Source of the DNA: Taeniopygia guttata
Lineage: Eukaryota; Chordata; Aves; Passeriformes; Estrildidae
Direction: 5' to 3'
NCBI RefSeq assembly: GCF_048771995.1
Contig: NC_133024.1
Location: forward strand, 191,001-255,000
Length of the DNA stretch: 64,000 bases
Part shown: positions 34,182 to 48,286 of the stretch, in pieces
How the letters are laid out: each line of letters starts with the position of its first letter
How positions within the stretch are numbered: position 1 is the stretch's first letter
Position numbers and translations under genes: made by a program
The notes under the pieces: generated by a model
Seen by the model: the letters and a program-made list of their open reading frames with translations, nothing else
What the model was told of the DNA's origin: nothing
The model's database searches: none

Positions 34182-36254
34182 CTATTGTCTGGACGCTCAT
34201 GCAATCATCTTCTCTTGACCTCAGGATGGCTGCCAAAAATGGAGAGCGCTGTGTGACCACCATGTGTAGTTTGGAGAGCTTGACTACGCTCTTAGTGAGG
34301 ATTCTTTCATGTATAGTAACTGGATGGCAACGTTCAGGACCTTCAGAAATGTTTCATCTCTGTAACGGTACCTTTGGGAGAAGGATCACAGAGAAGTCAG
34401 ACTGTAACCAAACCCAAGAAAACCCACTTGAAGCTACAAGTTGGGTAAGAAATGAGAACTTGGCAAAGAAAATTAACTTGGCAAAGAAAATGAACTTGGT
34501 GAAACCAAACCAAATTCAAATGAAAGCACTTACTTGAGCCCTGTCTTCACAAGGTCACACCAGTCATCTGGGTCCACTTCTTCAACCACACACTGTGTGC
34601 AGCAAGTAAAAACAGGTGTTGGTTTACATTTGGCACATGGAGCTTCTACAGCAATTTTTGTTCAAGGGACACACTAAGAACACGCAAGCCAAACGCTCAC
34701 GTGGGATGATCTGAGGTTAACAGGGAAAAAAGCTCTTGGATACAACAATCCTAATGCCTGGCTCAAAAGAAACTTGTTGGTCTGGGAGCAGGGGCTGTAT
34801 GGAATCAAAAAGCAAGCTGGGCTGTAGGTTCCAAAAACCCAGCGGCTCAATACTCTTCAAACGCCTCAAGTGCAAAAGGATTCTCAACTTGACAAGTCAC
34901 AGCGAGAGCCTGGAGCAGACTGACAGCTGCACATCCCAACAGTCCTGGGAATGCAGGTGCCAACCTCGCCAGGCTGGAAACACCCTCAGCATGGGATGGA
35001 CCCTGTGAGGTGGCCCCAGGGCCTGCAGAGTCAGCCAGGTCCTACAAGGGAGTCTCAGCAAAAGCCATGAGAGCGCAAAGGCATTCACTGCCCAGGGACC
35101 TTCAGTGTTGCGTGTCACAGGGATCTGTGTTCACTGAACTCAAACCAAGGCAACAGTATACAGAGGGAGTGACCAAGTAGTGTTCTTCAAGATCAAAGTC
35201 TGATTTCTATTCCTGATCAACCAGACTTTTGCCCCAGACTTCAGATGGCATGGCAGATGGGTCTTGGCACAAGTATCTCTATCAGCTTCTTTTAAAAAAG
35301 AAGGTGATAACTTAAATTTTAAAAATTAAATTAATTAATTTATAATAATTAATTAATTTTAACTTCTTTTTTTTTTTTTTTAATTCCACTGGTAACCTTT
35401 GATTTCTTTCTCCTAAATACCTCAAGCTCACACATTCAAAGGGGATTCGTACCAGAAAGTCATCATCAAGAACACAAAACTGCCTCGTATAAAGGATTCT
35501 CAGGACTCGGAAAAAGCTATGAAAACTCCATGGAAACCAGAATCCATAAAACAGGAAATCGAGTCCAATCTGTATTTACAAAATTACAACTGCCCAATCA
35601 CACATATGCATACAGTCCCTCTGTGGCAAAGCAGATAAGCAGTCTCACCAATAATTCCTCTAGCCTCAGCAGCACGGACCTCTCCACTTCTTGCTTGCCT
35701 TCATCTTTACTGCTGCTGTACATGGCAACTAACCCCTTTACGCAGGCTGAGAAGAGATGTCTCCTCCAGGAATGCAGCTCCTCTGAGTTTTTGAGCACCG
35801 TGGATATGGCATCTGCCACGGCCCAGCTGCAGAGAGATAGTTGTTGATTTTCTTATTAACATTTTAACTTGGTTTTGTATATCTTAAAGATGTCTTGCTG
35901 CCAAAGTGCAAAGCAACAGATTCTCGGAGGAGAGGACGCTGTTAATGCTCCCATTCCTATCACACTGATTCCCAGGACAAACTGAGCCCTGGGGGAGACA
36001 CACACACACACACACACACACGCTGCCCACCTCTCTTCATTGCCTGCTCTCTCCGGAGCAGCAGGAAGGCAGTCCATCAGGTTGTGCAGCCCTTTGCTTC
36101 CCGGAGGTGGCAACAGCTTGGAAAGAATTTGCAGTTTCACAGTGGCCTCAGGGTCCTGAATTGCGGCACCGAGCTCCTTCCACAGGGCTTTCCTCAGGAC
36201 AGGTGTGACAGCCGAGACAGCTGTGGGGAGAGCAGAAGGCACAGGTTCCTCCAC
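34182..36254 (-). pseudogene. URB1: URB1-like gene fragment (U2)
   Basis: Exons lie at 36254-36031, 35826-35649, 34592-34534 and 34371-34182. The frame break in the fourth exon is the same as in U1. Confidence 0.8.
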
Positions 36255-36779
36255 CTGCAGCTGTTAAACAACACACTAAACCTAATTTTTTTCTAATCCA
36301 GCCCCAGACCACTCAATGTCTAGGAAATGATGCTACAGCAGCTGCTAATCTGTTACAGAGAAGTGCTACACAGAGGCTCACTTCTTTACCCATCCTCTAC
36401 TTCCCAGGGTCTGACAAGGCCTTATCACTGCTTGACCTCGTAGGCAGAGCTACAGCCCCATTCAGCCTGTTCCTGTCAGAACAACTGACATTTGTTTACA
36501 AACCAACAAAATCGTTATCCCTACCTAAATACACCCATAATGCCTCAACCCATTCCCAGGAGGGCGGCAGGAGGGGCGGGCGCAGCCCTGTTCCGACGCC
36601 GCTCCACCCAGGCCCGGGAGCGCCGCGACCGCGCCTCCGCCGCCCGCCGGTACCGGCCCCGCCGGGCCGCCCTCGCGGCTGCCATCCTTCCCCGGCGCTG
36701 CCGCGGAGCCGCCTTCACCGCTTCCCTTTTACTCACACACACCGCCCCGCTCGCCGCCGCCCCGCGCCCCTCCGGGCCC

Positions 36780-36965
36780 GTCTCGGTGGTAATTGGAGCC
36801 GCTCTTGCCACTTCCGCCACAACTCGGTGGTTTTTGGGCCGCTCTGGCCGCTTCCGCCCCGTCTCGGTGGTTTCTGTGGCCGCTCTTGCCGCTTCCGCCC
36901 CGTCTCGGTGGTTTTGGGGCCGCTCTGGCCCCCCCGCGCCGTCTCGGTGGTTTTCGGCCCGGCGC
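36780..36965. promoter_or_regulatory. P2 ETS-type ~41-bp repeats (U2)
   Basis: Identical in layout to 19275-19460. Confidence 0.6.
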
Positions 36966-36975
36966 TGGCCGGGGA

Positions 36976-37535
36976 GCTGCAGTACCGCGCTCTGCCCACA
37001 AGGCGGCAGCACTTTTCAAGCGAGCCCGCCACCAGGGACTCGCAAGATGGCGGCCCGTGGGGACCTGGACGGAGAGAGGCGTATTACGCCGATGCCCGTC
37101 GGCCCCCGCCAAAAACCCGCACGCTCGCGGTGCTGCTGACCCCACAGCCCCTGTGCACGGCACCGGAACCGCCGCGGAAAATCCCGTCGGGGGGCGCCGG
37201 CGTTGGGGACAATTCAGGCAGTGTAGAAAAAACAGACACGGGTCCTCGAATGCCGACGTCCTCTTTTTCGCGCCATCTCGAGAAGGTCAAGCGAGTCCGC
37301 GACAAGCCACTCCCAAGATGGCGGCCGCGGGCGGCGGGCTGCAGTACCGCCCTCTGCCCACAGGGCGGCAGCACTGCCGCCCGCCACCGCCGGGGGCCGC
37401 CGCTCGCCTCGGGGCCGCGGGCGGGGCCGGCGGCAGAAAAGAACGGGCGCGATGCCCTCCGGAACCTGCCCTGCAGCAAATGCCCCAAAACATCCCGCGC
37501 GGAAAAGAACGCCAGCAAAAAACCCCTGCCTCTAA
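36976..37535. promoter_or_regulatory. P2 CpG-island core (U2)
   Basis: YY1 elements lie at 37044-37054 and 37315-37325. P2 marker bases are present. Confidence 0.7.
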
Positions 37536-38181
37536 CCCAACAGGAACCAAAAGCAAAAACCTTCTCTTTTAAACTGCATTTCAAGCTCTTTTATTTTTAT
37601 ATTTTTCATATTTATATTCACATTCGGATTTATAACGTATATTGATGTGTAATTGTATTTTTATAATTTCTTACATTTATTCCTTTATTACAATTTATAT
37701 TTTTATGCATTGCTTAATACATTGCTTACATATTTCTATAGATAGATTTCTATTTCTAAAAGGTTTATATTGCTTAAAATAAACCCCTGCCTCTATCCAA
37801 GTAAAAATCTTTTAAAAACCCCTTTTCTTTTAAACTGCGTTTAAATTTATCTCTATATTTCGCATTTATATTCAAATTTACGTTTAAAATGTAGATTGAT
37901 GTATGGTGTTATATGAAAGTATAAAATAGAAATGAAAATAAATATTCAGAAGAGATAGAATAGAAAAATCTCTGCATACATTGAATATATATTTCTATAT
38001 TTAGAATGATATCAAAATAAAAGGTATATTCATTTTTCTTCCATTAAAACCCTGCCTCTAACCAAATAAAAAGCAAAAAAAAAGCCCCTTCTTTAAACGA
38101 TACTTGAATATTTATATATTGTTTTCATCATTATAGTCACATTTGCATTTCTACTTTATAGTGACGTATTTAGAAATATAT

Positions 38182-38222
<41 letters not shown>

Positions 38223-38223
38223 G
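37536..38223. repeat. AT-rich ~260-bp repeats plus (TA)n (U2 to U3 junction)
   Basis: The pure (TA)n lies at about 38182-38219 and is slightly shorter than at the U1-U2 junction. This accounts for the 2-bp difference in unit length. Confidence 0.65.
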
Positions 38224-38291
38224 TAGCAAGATAGACAAATTATTATTTATATTATATTTCACACATACTGCTAATACTTATTTTTACTTAC

Positions 38292-41200
38292 CTTTGAATT
38301 TTTTATATAGATCCCCAGCAACAATATTTAGAGCATCTGCAAATAAAAGACTGGGAAACAGTTATTTTACTCCATCAGAACTTGGGAAAGGCCAGATTTA
38401 GATCTCTCCAAAGGGTCAAAGCTACATAACACCAGTTAATACCATTTACTGTAGAAGCTGAACTGATTTTGGTCTACACATAAGTTTCCTGTTTCTGCCA
38501 AACTTCTGCATGAATATTAAAAGTCTGAAGAATGACCACAAGCAGATCACCTAAACCTACAAGCTCACTGTTTCCCATTTTTAACCATGCCAGGATCTTC
38601 TCTTTTGATCACGTGAGTGGACATTTCCCTCTAAAACCTTCTGACCTAACCAAGAAGTCTCACCATTACCAAAGTTTCACACCAAAAGCAAAGCACCTCT
38701 GTCTGTATCATGCCTGCTGATGGTGCCAGCACACAGTATGGCCCAAGGTGTCTGCCCCATGGATTTCCCCGGGGTATTCACACTTTTCCAAAGGTAGCCA
38801 GCACCTACGCTGACTCTGAAAACAATTGCCCTTGCAAGAAGGGTCCATGGCAGCTCGGGGCACTCGTGGTCAGCCACAGGGCCTTGACACACAGAACAGG
38901 ATAAAGGGACTTGGAGGATTCCCACAGCTGGCCTGCACTGACAGATAGAGCAAGTCCCTTGGGATTGTGGAGTGAATTCTGCCTCCCAAGGACTGCAGGC
39001 TCACATCCACACCCAGGACTATTCAGAAGAGCTGCAGCAAGAGCAGACATCGGGCAGCTCAGGGTTTCTCTAAGCCCAGTCCTACAAGCCTGTGGGAGCC
39101 ACAGGTAGCCAGGAAGTTCCTGAGGAATCCAGACCCTCAGCCAGCAGCACAAAGTCCCAGAGCTGCCAAATCAGAGAGAACTGCCTTCCACCTCTTTTCG
39201 CTCACACACTGGTGCTGAAAACTGCCAGACAGGCTAAAAGTCACTCAGGGAGATATAGAGGGTGTTACTGATAAAGAGTTCTAGGGAAGCTGGATGGCCA
39301 GCATCCATCAAACTATCTTCTGGAAATCCCAGCTGTCACATTTCACTCCACTTTTCCCTTTAACTCAGGCTTTCCCCTTCCAGAATCAATTCTTCCTCCC
39401 CACCCTCTCCCACTCCCTGTGCAGATAGCTGGCAACACGCACAAGCTGGATCCACATGTGGTCACTGAAATTTGGCTGCACAGCTGACCTTTGCTGCTGC
39501 CAAAGGGAGGGAATTCCAGGCCAGAGCACCCCTCTCTGCCTGCCCTTCACTTTTCAGAGCTAATTGGCTTTTCTATCCCTTTCAGCACAGCACAGCATGG
39601 CCTCGTGGAGCTTGAAAAGCAGCAGTGGTTTTTATCACCATGGTGCAACGGAGAGAAGACTTCAGAGCATTTTCTGGGAACGCCACATACAGTTATATTA
39701 CACTTGCAGAATTGTCTGGCTATTGTGTCTCCTAAGTCACACAGTGGACTACAAACAGTGCTGTTTCAGGGAAACTCTCTACAACCACTGAAAGTAAGTC
39801 ACTAACTCTGTTAGAGCAGGCAATGGACTCACATGTTCACAAAAACTGACTACACATGCTAAAGCCAGACGCTTTGTAGGTAAATGAGAAACACCTCTGG
39901 TTTGGGGCCCATCCCTCAGGCAGCAGGTTTTTTTTGCATGGACAGGATGATTACTACTTGCGGGGCTATATGAAACATTTACCTTTTTATCCAAGTTATG
40001 AAAGAATAGCTTTGAAAAGCACAGTAATCCAAGGCCAAAAAGACAGGCAGACAAATGGACAGATTTCAGCCACTCGTTTGGTTTTCTTGGCGAGAGCTTT
40101 TTGCTCTTCCAAGGGCTGACCTTATGCATTTGCCAGGTCTGGATGATCCACTTGAAAAAAAAAAAAAAAAAAAAAAAAAGGCTTAAAGGAAATTTCAACA
40201 GCAGACTCTTCTGGAGGTGTCTTCTGTCAATCTCCAGCTTCCCACAGGACTTGGTGCTTGTCTGGGGCTTTTGAGGAACAGCTCATAAATTGCTGCTATT
40301 CAGCCACTGGCAGTTGAATCCTGCTTTATTTAGTTTTTGGAATCTTGTAGTGGATCCTCCCTGCTTCCTTCCTCCAGTCCCTGCTCACATTTAGTTTCAG
40401 TTTCCTGGAGCTAAGAGTGTTGACCCCTTTAAAAGCAGCAGCAGCAGCAAGAAAACCACAAAGCAAGAAAACCCTGTCCTGACCATAAATGTTGTACCCT
40501 CTGCATAGAGAGAAACTCCACCAACTTTTCAGGAAGAAGATGCAACAAACTCTTTTGCAGCATATCCTGATATGACAGCCTTGCAGCATACAGAATCCAG
40601 CCCAGCAAGGAAAAAATAAAAAAAAAAAGTGTTGTGTTAAAAAAAATGCACAAGGAAAAGGTGCTATTTTACATGGATCACAGTAAAGCCACAACAACCT
40701 AAGGGTTAATTTCTTCATGAGAATGTTTGAAGTCTAAATTTGAAATCTGTTGTCAACTGCAGCTGGCTAAAATGGAAAGGGCTACATTTCTTTGCTTACC
40801 TTGATGCCTACTGGGATCTGCTTTAGGGCCAATTTTGCATGAAGCTCCTGGGAATTACTCATCTGTCTTCTTGCATGAGATGAAATATATCTGTTAGAAG
40901 GTTGCAAAATGTGTTAGGATGCATTGCAGTGCTGTGCTCTTCCAGGACAGAGGCACAAAGTCTGATTCTTACCGTAGCTGGGACTTTGGGGATTCCCAGA
41001 GCCATTTTCATGGCATCTAATTTTAGGTCCTTTTCAGACAGATTTGTAATGACAATTTGGTTTATAGCCCCTCCCTCTGTGCCAGGGGCAGGAAAGTCTA
41101 TCAAAGCTAATGAGGGAATTCTTCATCCTGGAATTCTGCAGGAATTCCCAATCCCGGAAATCCGGGAATTCCCCATCCTGGAATTCCGGGAGTTCTCAAC

Positions 41201-41831
41201 ATTGGAAATCTGGGAATTCTCAATCCTGGAATTCCCCAGCCTGGAATTCCGGGAATTCCCGCTGCTCCCTTTGCCTTTGGAGCTGCCCTTCCTGGCAGAA
41301 TTCCCAGATTTCCTGGCGGAATTCCCGGATTTCCTGGCGGAATCCCCGGATTTCCCGCCGGGATTCCGGAATTTCCTGTCGGAATTCCGGGTTTTTTCCG
41401 GGATCTCTCCGTGCCCCAGCAGCTCCCGGAGCCGTTTCCGCTCCAGGGGGTCCCGGTAATTCCGGCTCCCGTAAAACTGAGCCACGGAAAGTTGGGAACG
41501 CACCGGGATTCCCGGAATTCCCGGATTTCCTGACAGAATTCCCGGATTTCCTGATGCCATTCCTGCATTTCCAGCCAGGAGTCCCGAATTTCCCGTTGGA
41601 ATTCCTGAATTTCCAACTGGAATTCCCGAATTTCTTTCTGGAATTCCTGAATTTTCCGCCAGAATTCCTGAATTTCCTGTCGGAATTCCCGGATTTCCGG
41701 CGGGGATCTGCAGCCTCCGGGCCGGCGCCGCTTTCTCCACGATTTCCTGGGAATTTTGGGAATTTTTTTGGGTATTTTCTGGAGCTGCTCGGAGCCGTTT
41801 GGGCGGGGGGGTCCGGAATTCCCAGCGGGAG
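38292..41831 (-). pseudogene. Unidentified minus-strand gene fragment (U3)
   Basis: Exons lie at 41076-40973, 40862-40800 and 38336-38292, with repeat-embedded stretches starting at 41831 and 41476. It carries substitutions shared with U4 but not U1/U2, such as AAAGCTAATGAGG at 41,104 and AGCCCAGCAAGG at ~40,600. None alters the exon splice sites. Confidence 0.45.
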
Positions 41832-41836
41832 CTGAA
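41116..41836. repeat. GGAATTCC minisatellite (U3)
   Basis: As in U1, apart from GCTCCAGGGGGTCCC at ~41,441 where U1/U2 have GCTCCGGGGGG. The change is shared with U4. Confidence 0.85.
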
Positions 41837-41906
41837 AAAAAAAAAACGGGAATGAGGGAGGGGGGAGGGGCGGGAATTCCCAAATCCCAAAATTCCCAAA
41901 TCCCCA

Positions 41907-43391
41907 ATTTAGGGGATTTTTGGGGAATATTTGGGTTTTTTTGGGATTTAGGGGATTTGGGTGTTTGGGATTTTGGGGATTTTTGGGGGATTTTTGGAGG
42001 ATTTTGGGATTTAGGGGATTTTTGGGGTTTGGGATTTTGGATTTAGGGGATTTTTGGGGGATTTTTGGAGCATTTTGGGGTTTGGGGGGATTTAGGGGAT
42101 TTTGGGGTTTGGGATTTGGGGATTTTTGGAGGATTTTGGGGTTTGGGGGATTTTTGGGGGGGATATTTGGGGGGTTTTGGGGATTTGGGGGACTTCAGGG
42201 GGGATTTTTAGGGGATTTTGGGGGTTTGGGATTTTGGAATTGAGGGGATTTTTGGGGAATATTTGGGGTTTTTGGGGATGTAGGGGATTTGGGTGTTTGG
42301 GATTTTGGGGATTTTTGGGGGATTTTTGGAGGATTTTGGGATTTAGGGGATTTTTGGGGTTTGGGATTTTGGATTTAGGGGATTTTTGGGGGATTTTTGG
42401 AGCATTTTGGGGTTTGGGGGGATTTAGGGGATTTTGGGGTTTGGGATTTGGGGATTTTTGGAGGATTTTGGGGTTTGGGGGATTTTTGGGGGGGATATTT
42501 GGGGGGTTTTGGGGATTTGGGGGACTTCAGGGGGGATTTTTAGGGGATTTTGGGGGTTTGGGATCTGGGGGATTTTTGGGGTTTGGGATTTTGGAATTGA
42601 GGGGATTTTTGGGGAATATTTGGGGTTTTTGGGGATGTAGGGGATTTGGGGGTTTGGGATTTTGGGGATTTTTGGGGGATTTTTGGAGGATTTTGGGATT
42701 TAGGGGATTTTTGGGGTTTGGGATTTTGGATTTAGGGGATTTTTGGGGGATTTTTGGAGCATTTTGGGGTTTGGGGGGATTTAGGGGATTTTGGGGTTTG
42801 GGATTTGGGGATTTTTGGAGGATTTTGGGGTTTGGGGGATTTTTGGGGGGGATATTTGGGGGGTTTTGGGGATTTGGGGGACTTCAGGGGGGATTTTTAG
42901 GGGATTTTGGGGGTTTGGGATCTGGGGGATTTTTGGGGTTTGGGATTTTGGATTTAGGGGATTTTTGGGGGATTTTTGGAGCATTTTGGGGTTTGGGGGG
43001 ATTTAGGGGATTTTGGGGTTTGGGATTTGGGGATTTTTGGAGGATTTTGGGGTTTGGGGGATTTTTGGGGGGGATATTTGGGGGGTTTTGGGGATTTGGG
43101 GGACTTCAGGGGGGATTTTTAGGGGATTTTGGGGGTTTGGGATCTGGGGGATTTTTGGGGTTTGGGATTTTGGAATTGAGGGGATTTTTGGGGAATATTT
43201 GGGGTTTTTGGGGATGTAGGGGATTTGGGGGTTTGGGATTTGGGGATTTTTGGAGGATTTTGGGGTTTTGGGTTTTTTTGAGGTCTAGTGTTTTTTGGAG
43301 GGGTTTGGGGGGGGGTTTGGGAATTTGAAATTTAGGGGATTTTTGGGGGATGTTTGAGGTTTGGGGGGATTTTTGGGGGATTTGGGGTTTC
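41907..43391 (+). repeat. G-run minisatellite, long variant with 332-, 357- and 222-bp units (U3)
   Basis: Landmark blocks lie at 42102, 42434, 42791 and 43013. The first interval lacks a GATCTGGGGG sub-block (332 bp) and the last is a 222-bp partial unit, so this copy has had at least two internal exchanges not seen in U1/U2. Confidence 0.93.
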
Positions 43392-43399
43392 AGGCTCAC

Positions 43400-43600
43400 C
43401 CGGGCGGGTCCCGGCTCCGTTTCGAGGCGGTTCCGGAGCTGCTGCGGATCCGGGAGAGGCTGAGCAGGGCCGGGATCCCGGGAACCCGAACCCCAAATCC
43501 CCAAATCCCCAAAATCCCAACCCCCAAATTCCCAAATCCCCAAAACCCCCCAAACTCCCAAAACACCAAATTTCCAAAAATCCCAAATCCCCAAAAAACA
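43400..43600 (-). other. Exon-like CpG segment plus C-rich tract (U3)
   Basis: The splice-like segment lies at 43400-43459. The C-rich tract differs slightly from U1 (CCCAACCCCCAAATT). Confidence 0.4.
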
Positions 43601-43626
43601 GATGGCAAGGTTCTCCCCCCCCACGC

Positions 43627-44117
43627 AGTGCGCATGCGCGGTTCCCTTTGCAGTACGCCCGCTTTGCGCATGGGCACTGGAATTTCCGTACAGCATCATG
43701 GCCGCGTTCCTACAGCAGAGTTCCATTTTCCGTACAGTGTCATGGCCGCCCTGCGCATGCGCACTGGAATTTCCGTACAGCATCATGGCCGCCTTCCTAT
43801 AGCACAGTTCCATTTTCCGTACAGTGTCATGGCCGCCTTGCGCATGCGCAGTACCGAGTTTCCGTTGCGGTGTCATGGCCGCTAGGCGCATGCGCACTGG
43901 GTTTTCCGTACAGCATCATGGCCGCCTCCCTACAGCAGAGTTCCATTTTCCGTACACTGTCATGGCCGCCTTGCGCATGCGTAGTTTTATTTTCCCGCGC
44001 GGTGTAATGGCCGCTAAGCGCATGCGCACTGGAATTTCCGTACAGCATCATGGCCGCCTTCCTACAGCACAGTTCCATTTTCCGTACAGTGTCATGGCCG
44101 CTAGGCGCATGCGCACT
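43627..44117. promoter_or_regulatory. Long NRF1 array (U3)
   Basis: There are eight palindrome positions, as in U0. The second is mutated to GCGCATGGGC (~43,667) and one is GCGCATGCGT. The length and repeat order match U0 and U4, so the four-site form in U1/U2 is probably the derived one. Confidence 0.75.
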
Positions 44118-44274
44118 GGAAATTCCTCTTCTGCGCGCAAAGCACCAAGCTTGTTTCCTGACCAGAGCTTGTTTTTGAGGCTCGGGCCGCCCGAGCCGCC
44201 GCCGCCCCCCGCCCTGCGCTCACAGACACCGCCCCGCGCGCCGCTCGCCGCGCGCTCCCGCCCCGGCACCGGCG

Positions 44275-44837
44275 GCTGCAGTACCGCCCTCTGCCCACAA
44301 GGCGGCAGCACTTTTCAAGCGAGCCCGCCACCAGGGACTCGCAAGATGGCGGCCCGTGGGGACCTGGACGGAGAGAGGCGTATTACGCCGATGCCCGTCG
44401 GCCCCCGCCAAAAACCCGCACGCTCGCGGTGCTGCTGACCCCACAGCCCCTGTGCACGGCACCGGAACCGCCGCGGGAAATCCCGTCGGGGGGCGCCGGC
44501 GTTGGGGACGATTCAGGCAGTGTAGAAAAAACAGACACGGGTCCTCGAATGCCGACGTCCTCTTTTTCGCGCCATCTCGAGAAGGTCAAGCGAGTCCGCG
44601 ACAAGCCACTCCCAAGATGGCGGCCGCGGGCGGCGGGCTGCAGTACCGCCCTCTGCCCACAGGGCGGCAGCACTGCCGCCCGCCACCGCCGGGGGCCGCC
44701 GCTCGCCTCGGGGCCGCGGGCGGGGCCGGCGGCAGAAAAGAACGGGCGCGATGCCCTCCGGAACCTGCCCTGCAGCAAATGCCCCAAAACATCCCGCGCG
44801 GAAAAGAACGCCAGCAAAAAAACCCTGCCTCTAACCC
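44275..44837. promoter_or_regulatory. P1 CpG-island core (U3)
   Basis: Keeps the intact first CTCF-like block (CCACAAGGCGGCAGCA). YY1 elements lie at 44344-44354 and 44615-44625. Confidence 0.7.
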
Positions 44838-45139
44838 AATAGGAACCAAAAGCAAAAACCTTCTCTTTTAAACTGCATTTCAAGCTCTTTTATTTTTATA
44901 TTTTTCATATTTATATTCACATTCGGATTTATAACGTATATTGATGTGTAATTGTATTTTTATAATTTCTTACATTTATTCCTATTATATTTTATTATAT
45001 TTTATATTTTTTCACATATCTTAATATATTGCTTATATATTTCTATAGTTAGATTTAGATTTCTAAAAGGTTTATATGGCTTCAAATAAACACCCTGCCC
45101 CTATCCAAGTAAAAATCTTTTTAAAAGCCCCTTTCTTTT

Positions 45140-48100
45140 ATACTTAAAATAACACCTCCTCCCCATAAAGAGACCCATCAACCATTAGACAAAAAGCCCT
45201 AGTGCCAGTCTCATGCTTGCACATCTAACAGGAGACCCTCCCCATAACCAAACAAAAAATCAAAATAACGTACCAAAAGTAGTCCTTACTAACATTAAAA
45301 ATACAACTCAACCGTATCCAAAAAACCCTCACCTTTATTTCCTCCAAACACCAAATACTCTTCAAATTCTAAACAACAAAAACCATCAGAACATACTTCA
45401 AATATAGAAAAGCCTAACCATATAAATATTTGTCAAAGCCCACAAAAACTATAAAACAATCTAATCAATATCCTGCATTAAAAAAAAAAACCCCACTATA
45501 CAAATTAGTACCATTTGAAATGTAACACAAATAAAAATATTTTCCTAAGAAACATGTCTCCCAATAAGTAAAACCACCCTGTAAAGATATAAGTAATAAT
45601 CATAACTCAGCAAGCTAAAATTTCTTCAAAACCAAAAGACTTAAAAAACCTTCAATATTTATAAGTAATAACATTTAATATGTTAAGTATTAATGAAATC
45701 AAACAAAATTAAATGTCAATACATTTAAACAAATACATTTTCTTTTTATCAATTAAAATTAAGTTTATTATTCCTTACTATCAAAATTCATTCAGTCTAA
45801 ATTTAAATGTTATTTAATATAACTTATGCTAAATTTTATTAAAAATCATTTCTCTAAACTATACAGTATATGGTCAATTTTCTTAAAAAAATAAAACACC
45901 TCCAATTAAAACAACTAAAAGAAAACACTAACAAACGCCTATTCAGAAGTAAAAAAAAGTACACTGTATTATATCATCAATTTCATCAAAAATTCTGTAC
46001 TTCATTACAATCTCTACTCTTATCTTTTAGAAGCGACACCAAAAAATAGCAATTACTATTCATATCATGCTGTTTGAAAATTTTACTCTATTTCCTGAAT
46101 ATATAAATATTTTTTAAAAGTTATCCTAACTTCTTCAAACACTTACCACTAATATACTAATTATATTATATCAATATATAAGCTTTTATAATAAACAATA
46201 TTTATTAAATATTGTTATGATATTTACAACCAACTTTCATATACTTTATTATCTCTTTATAGAATGATCTAAAAAACACACATAAAATTTCTAATTCCTA
46301 CTTTTTTATTCTCAACTTATACAGCGCTTAAACCAAGTTAACTCTCTAACTAATCTCTACACTAACTCTATAATTTAACTTAATGTTATATCATAATTTT
46401 AACTATTTTTCAAGATTAAAAAGGTATTCCATTAAAAACCTCCTCCAAACTGTTAAACTTATCACTTTCCTCAGTTATTATTACAAAATCACTTGAATAC
46501 AAAATCCAACTACAACATTAATTTCTTTTTCTAAGTTTCACACTAAGTAATCACTCTCTCATACATTTCCTGCACCTTCACACTCTCAATATCCAAATCC
46601 AAACTCACAATCCTGTCCATAACCACTTTCAAATCTTTAAAAAGAAGTTTACTATATTCAAAGCATCTCAATTCTAAAAAACTTCTAAAAAAATCCAATT
46701 ATTAAATAATGTAATTAATCTTTAATCCTAACATTTTTACTCTTAAGTACTATTTTTAAAAACATTATATAAAAATATATTAAATAACATTCACCAATTA
46801 AAATTTAAACTATAACCTAACCCTAACTCTACCTAAATAAAATAATTAACAACAAACCCAAATATTTTCTACGTCAAAAATAAATTCAAATAATTTTAAC
46901 TTAACAATTTAACTTTAACAATATAACAAATAAACTTATTTTTAAAATAAACTTGAAAAATCATTATCCACACATAATTATTTAACTTACCACTAATTTA
47001 ATATTTATCAACTGTTATAAACTCTAAAAGTATGTACAATCTTTTAATACTTACTAATTATATAATTTCACCTATGTTACTAATTATAGATATTATCTAA
47101 GTAATTCCTAATTATTATCAATTTCTTCTTTACTACATACATTATTTTACTCTTATATTTCTTCATACTTATAACTGAAAAATTATAACAACTTATATCA
47201 TTATTTCTCATATCAAAACATAAAGTTTACTTATATCTCAACAAGTACAAAAACCCAAGTAAATTTCAATAAGAAACATAAAATCAGATCACACAAAAAA
47301 CACACTCACCGCTCCACAAATAAAACACCAATGTAAATACAAAGACAAATTACACTATGGAAATACAAACGCAGATTACACAAGAATTGCAACTTACACC
47401 TAACATCGTGTACTACACCCACCAAAATATATAAACTGTAAGTTTCTTTATAAATATAAAAAGCAATGTTATAAAAATCTTATTTAGTAACTTACAAATT
47501 ATGAAATTCTATCAAATATTTTACTTCTACTCTACTTTATTTACTTTTAATTATGTCACTTTACCAATTAACCAACCAAAAACAAACATTTAAGTAACTT
47601 TAACTAAAGTTTCAAGTTTAAATGCTTTGTATTTATCTAGCACTACTCAAAAAAATCCATTCTTTACTTACTTACTTAAGATACCAATAAAAACCATTAC
47701 AAATAGTCCATATAATTAAAAAGCCCTTACATTATTAACTCTTAATATTAAAATAGCTACCAATTTAAAACAAAAAAGTCATTTATCCATCAATAGTAAT
47801 CAAAATATAAAAGTAATTTTAAGCTTTGAAACTTAAAATCAAAATGGTAGCATCAGTTTTTATACCACCTATTACTTCAACCACACTAAAACAATTAAAT
47901 CAATTAAAATATTATCTAAATAAACAATCTAATTCGACATCCCTTACCCTAAATAACTTTTAAACAAATATAAAACTATTAAATACGCAGTTTTACAAAA
48001 AACAAAAAAAAAATTATTTTATTAACATACAAATATAAAAATTTAATAAAATGTATACATTTATCTAAAACACCAAATCTACTTATTAAAGTGTACAACT

Positions 48101-48286
48101 TTAAGAAATATCAAAAATAAGAATAACTAATAAAATATAACAATAAATAAAATTTAACACCATAATTTAAAAATCTTGTAACAAAAGTATACATTTTAAT
48201 TATATTATTACAATAATAATACTAATGATAACACCTTCTGTATGTTAATTTATGCAACAAATGCTTAACAAATCCATTATTAAATT
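45140..48286. other. G-poor, AT-rich block (U3)
   Basis: Same block with scattered substitutions. Its last ~40 bp differ from U1 (TTTATGCAAC and CCATTATTAAA near 48,250-48,285). Confidence 0.75.

Larger units (their letters stand above)
20745..38247. repeat. U2: complete tandem macrosatellite unit (17,503 bp)
   Basis: Nearly base-identical to U1. By eye I found only a few substitutions (for example CCGTGTCC at ~5465 in U1 against CCCTGTCC at ~22,970, and GAGCGCTCC at ~13,285 against GAGTGCTCC at ~30,790) plus length change at the terminal (TA)n. It is the youngest-looking copy pair in the window, so duplication or conversion was very recent, or the pair is an assembly product. Confidence 0.95.
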
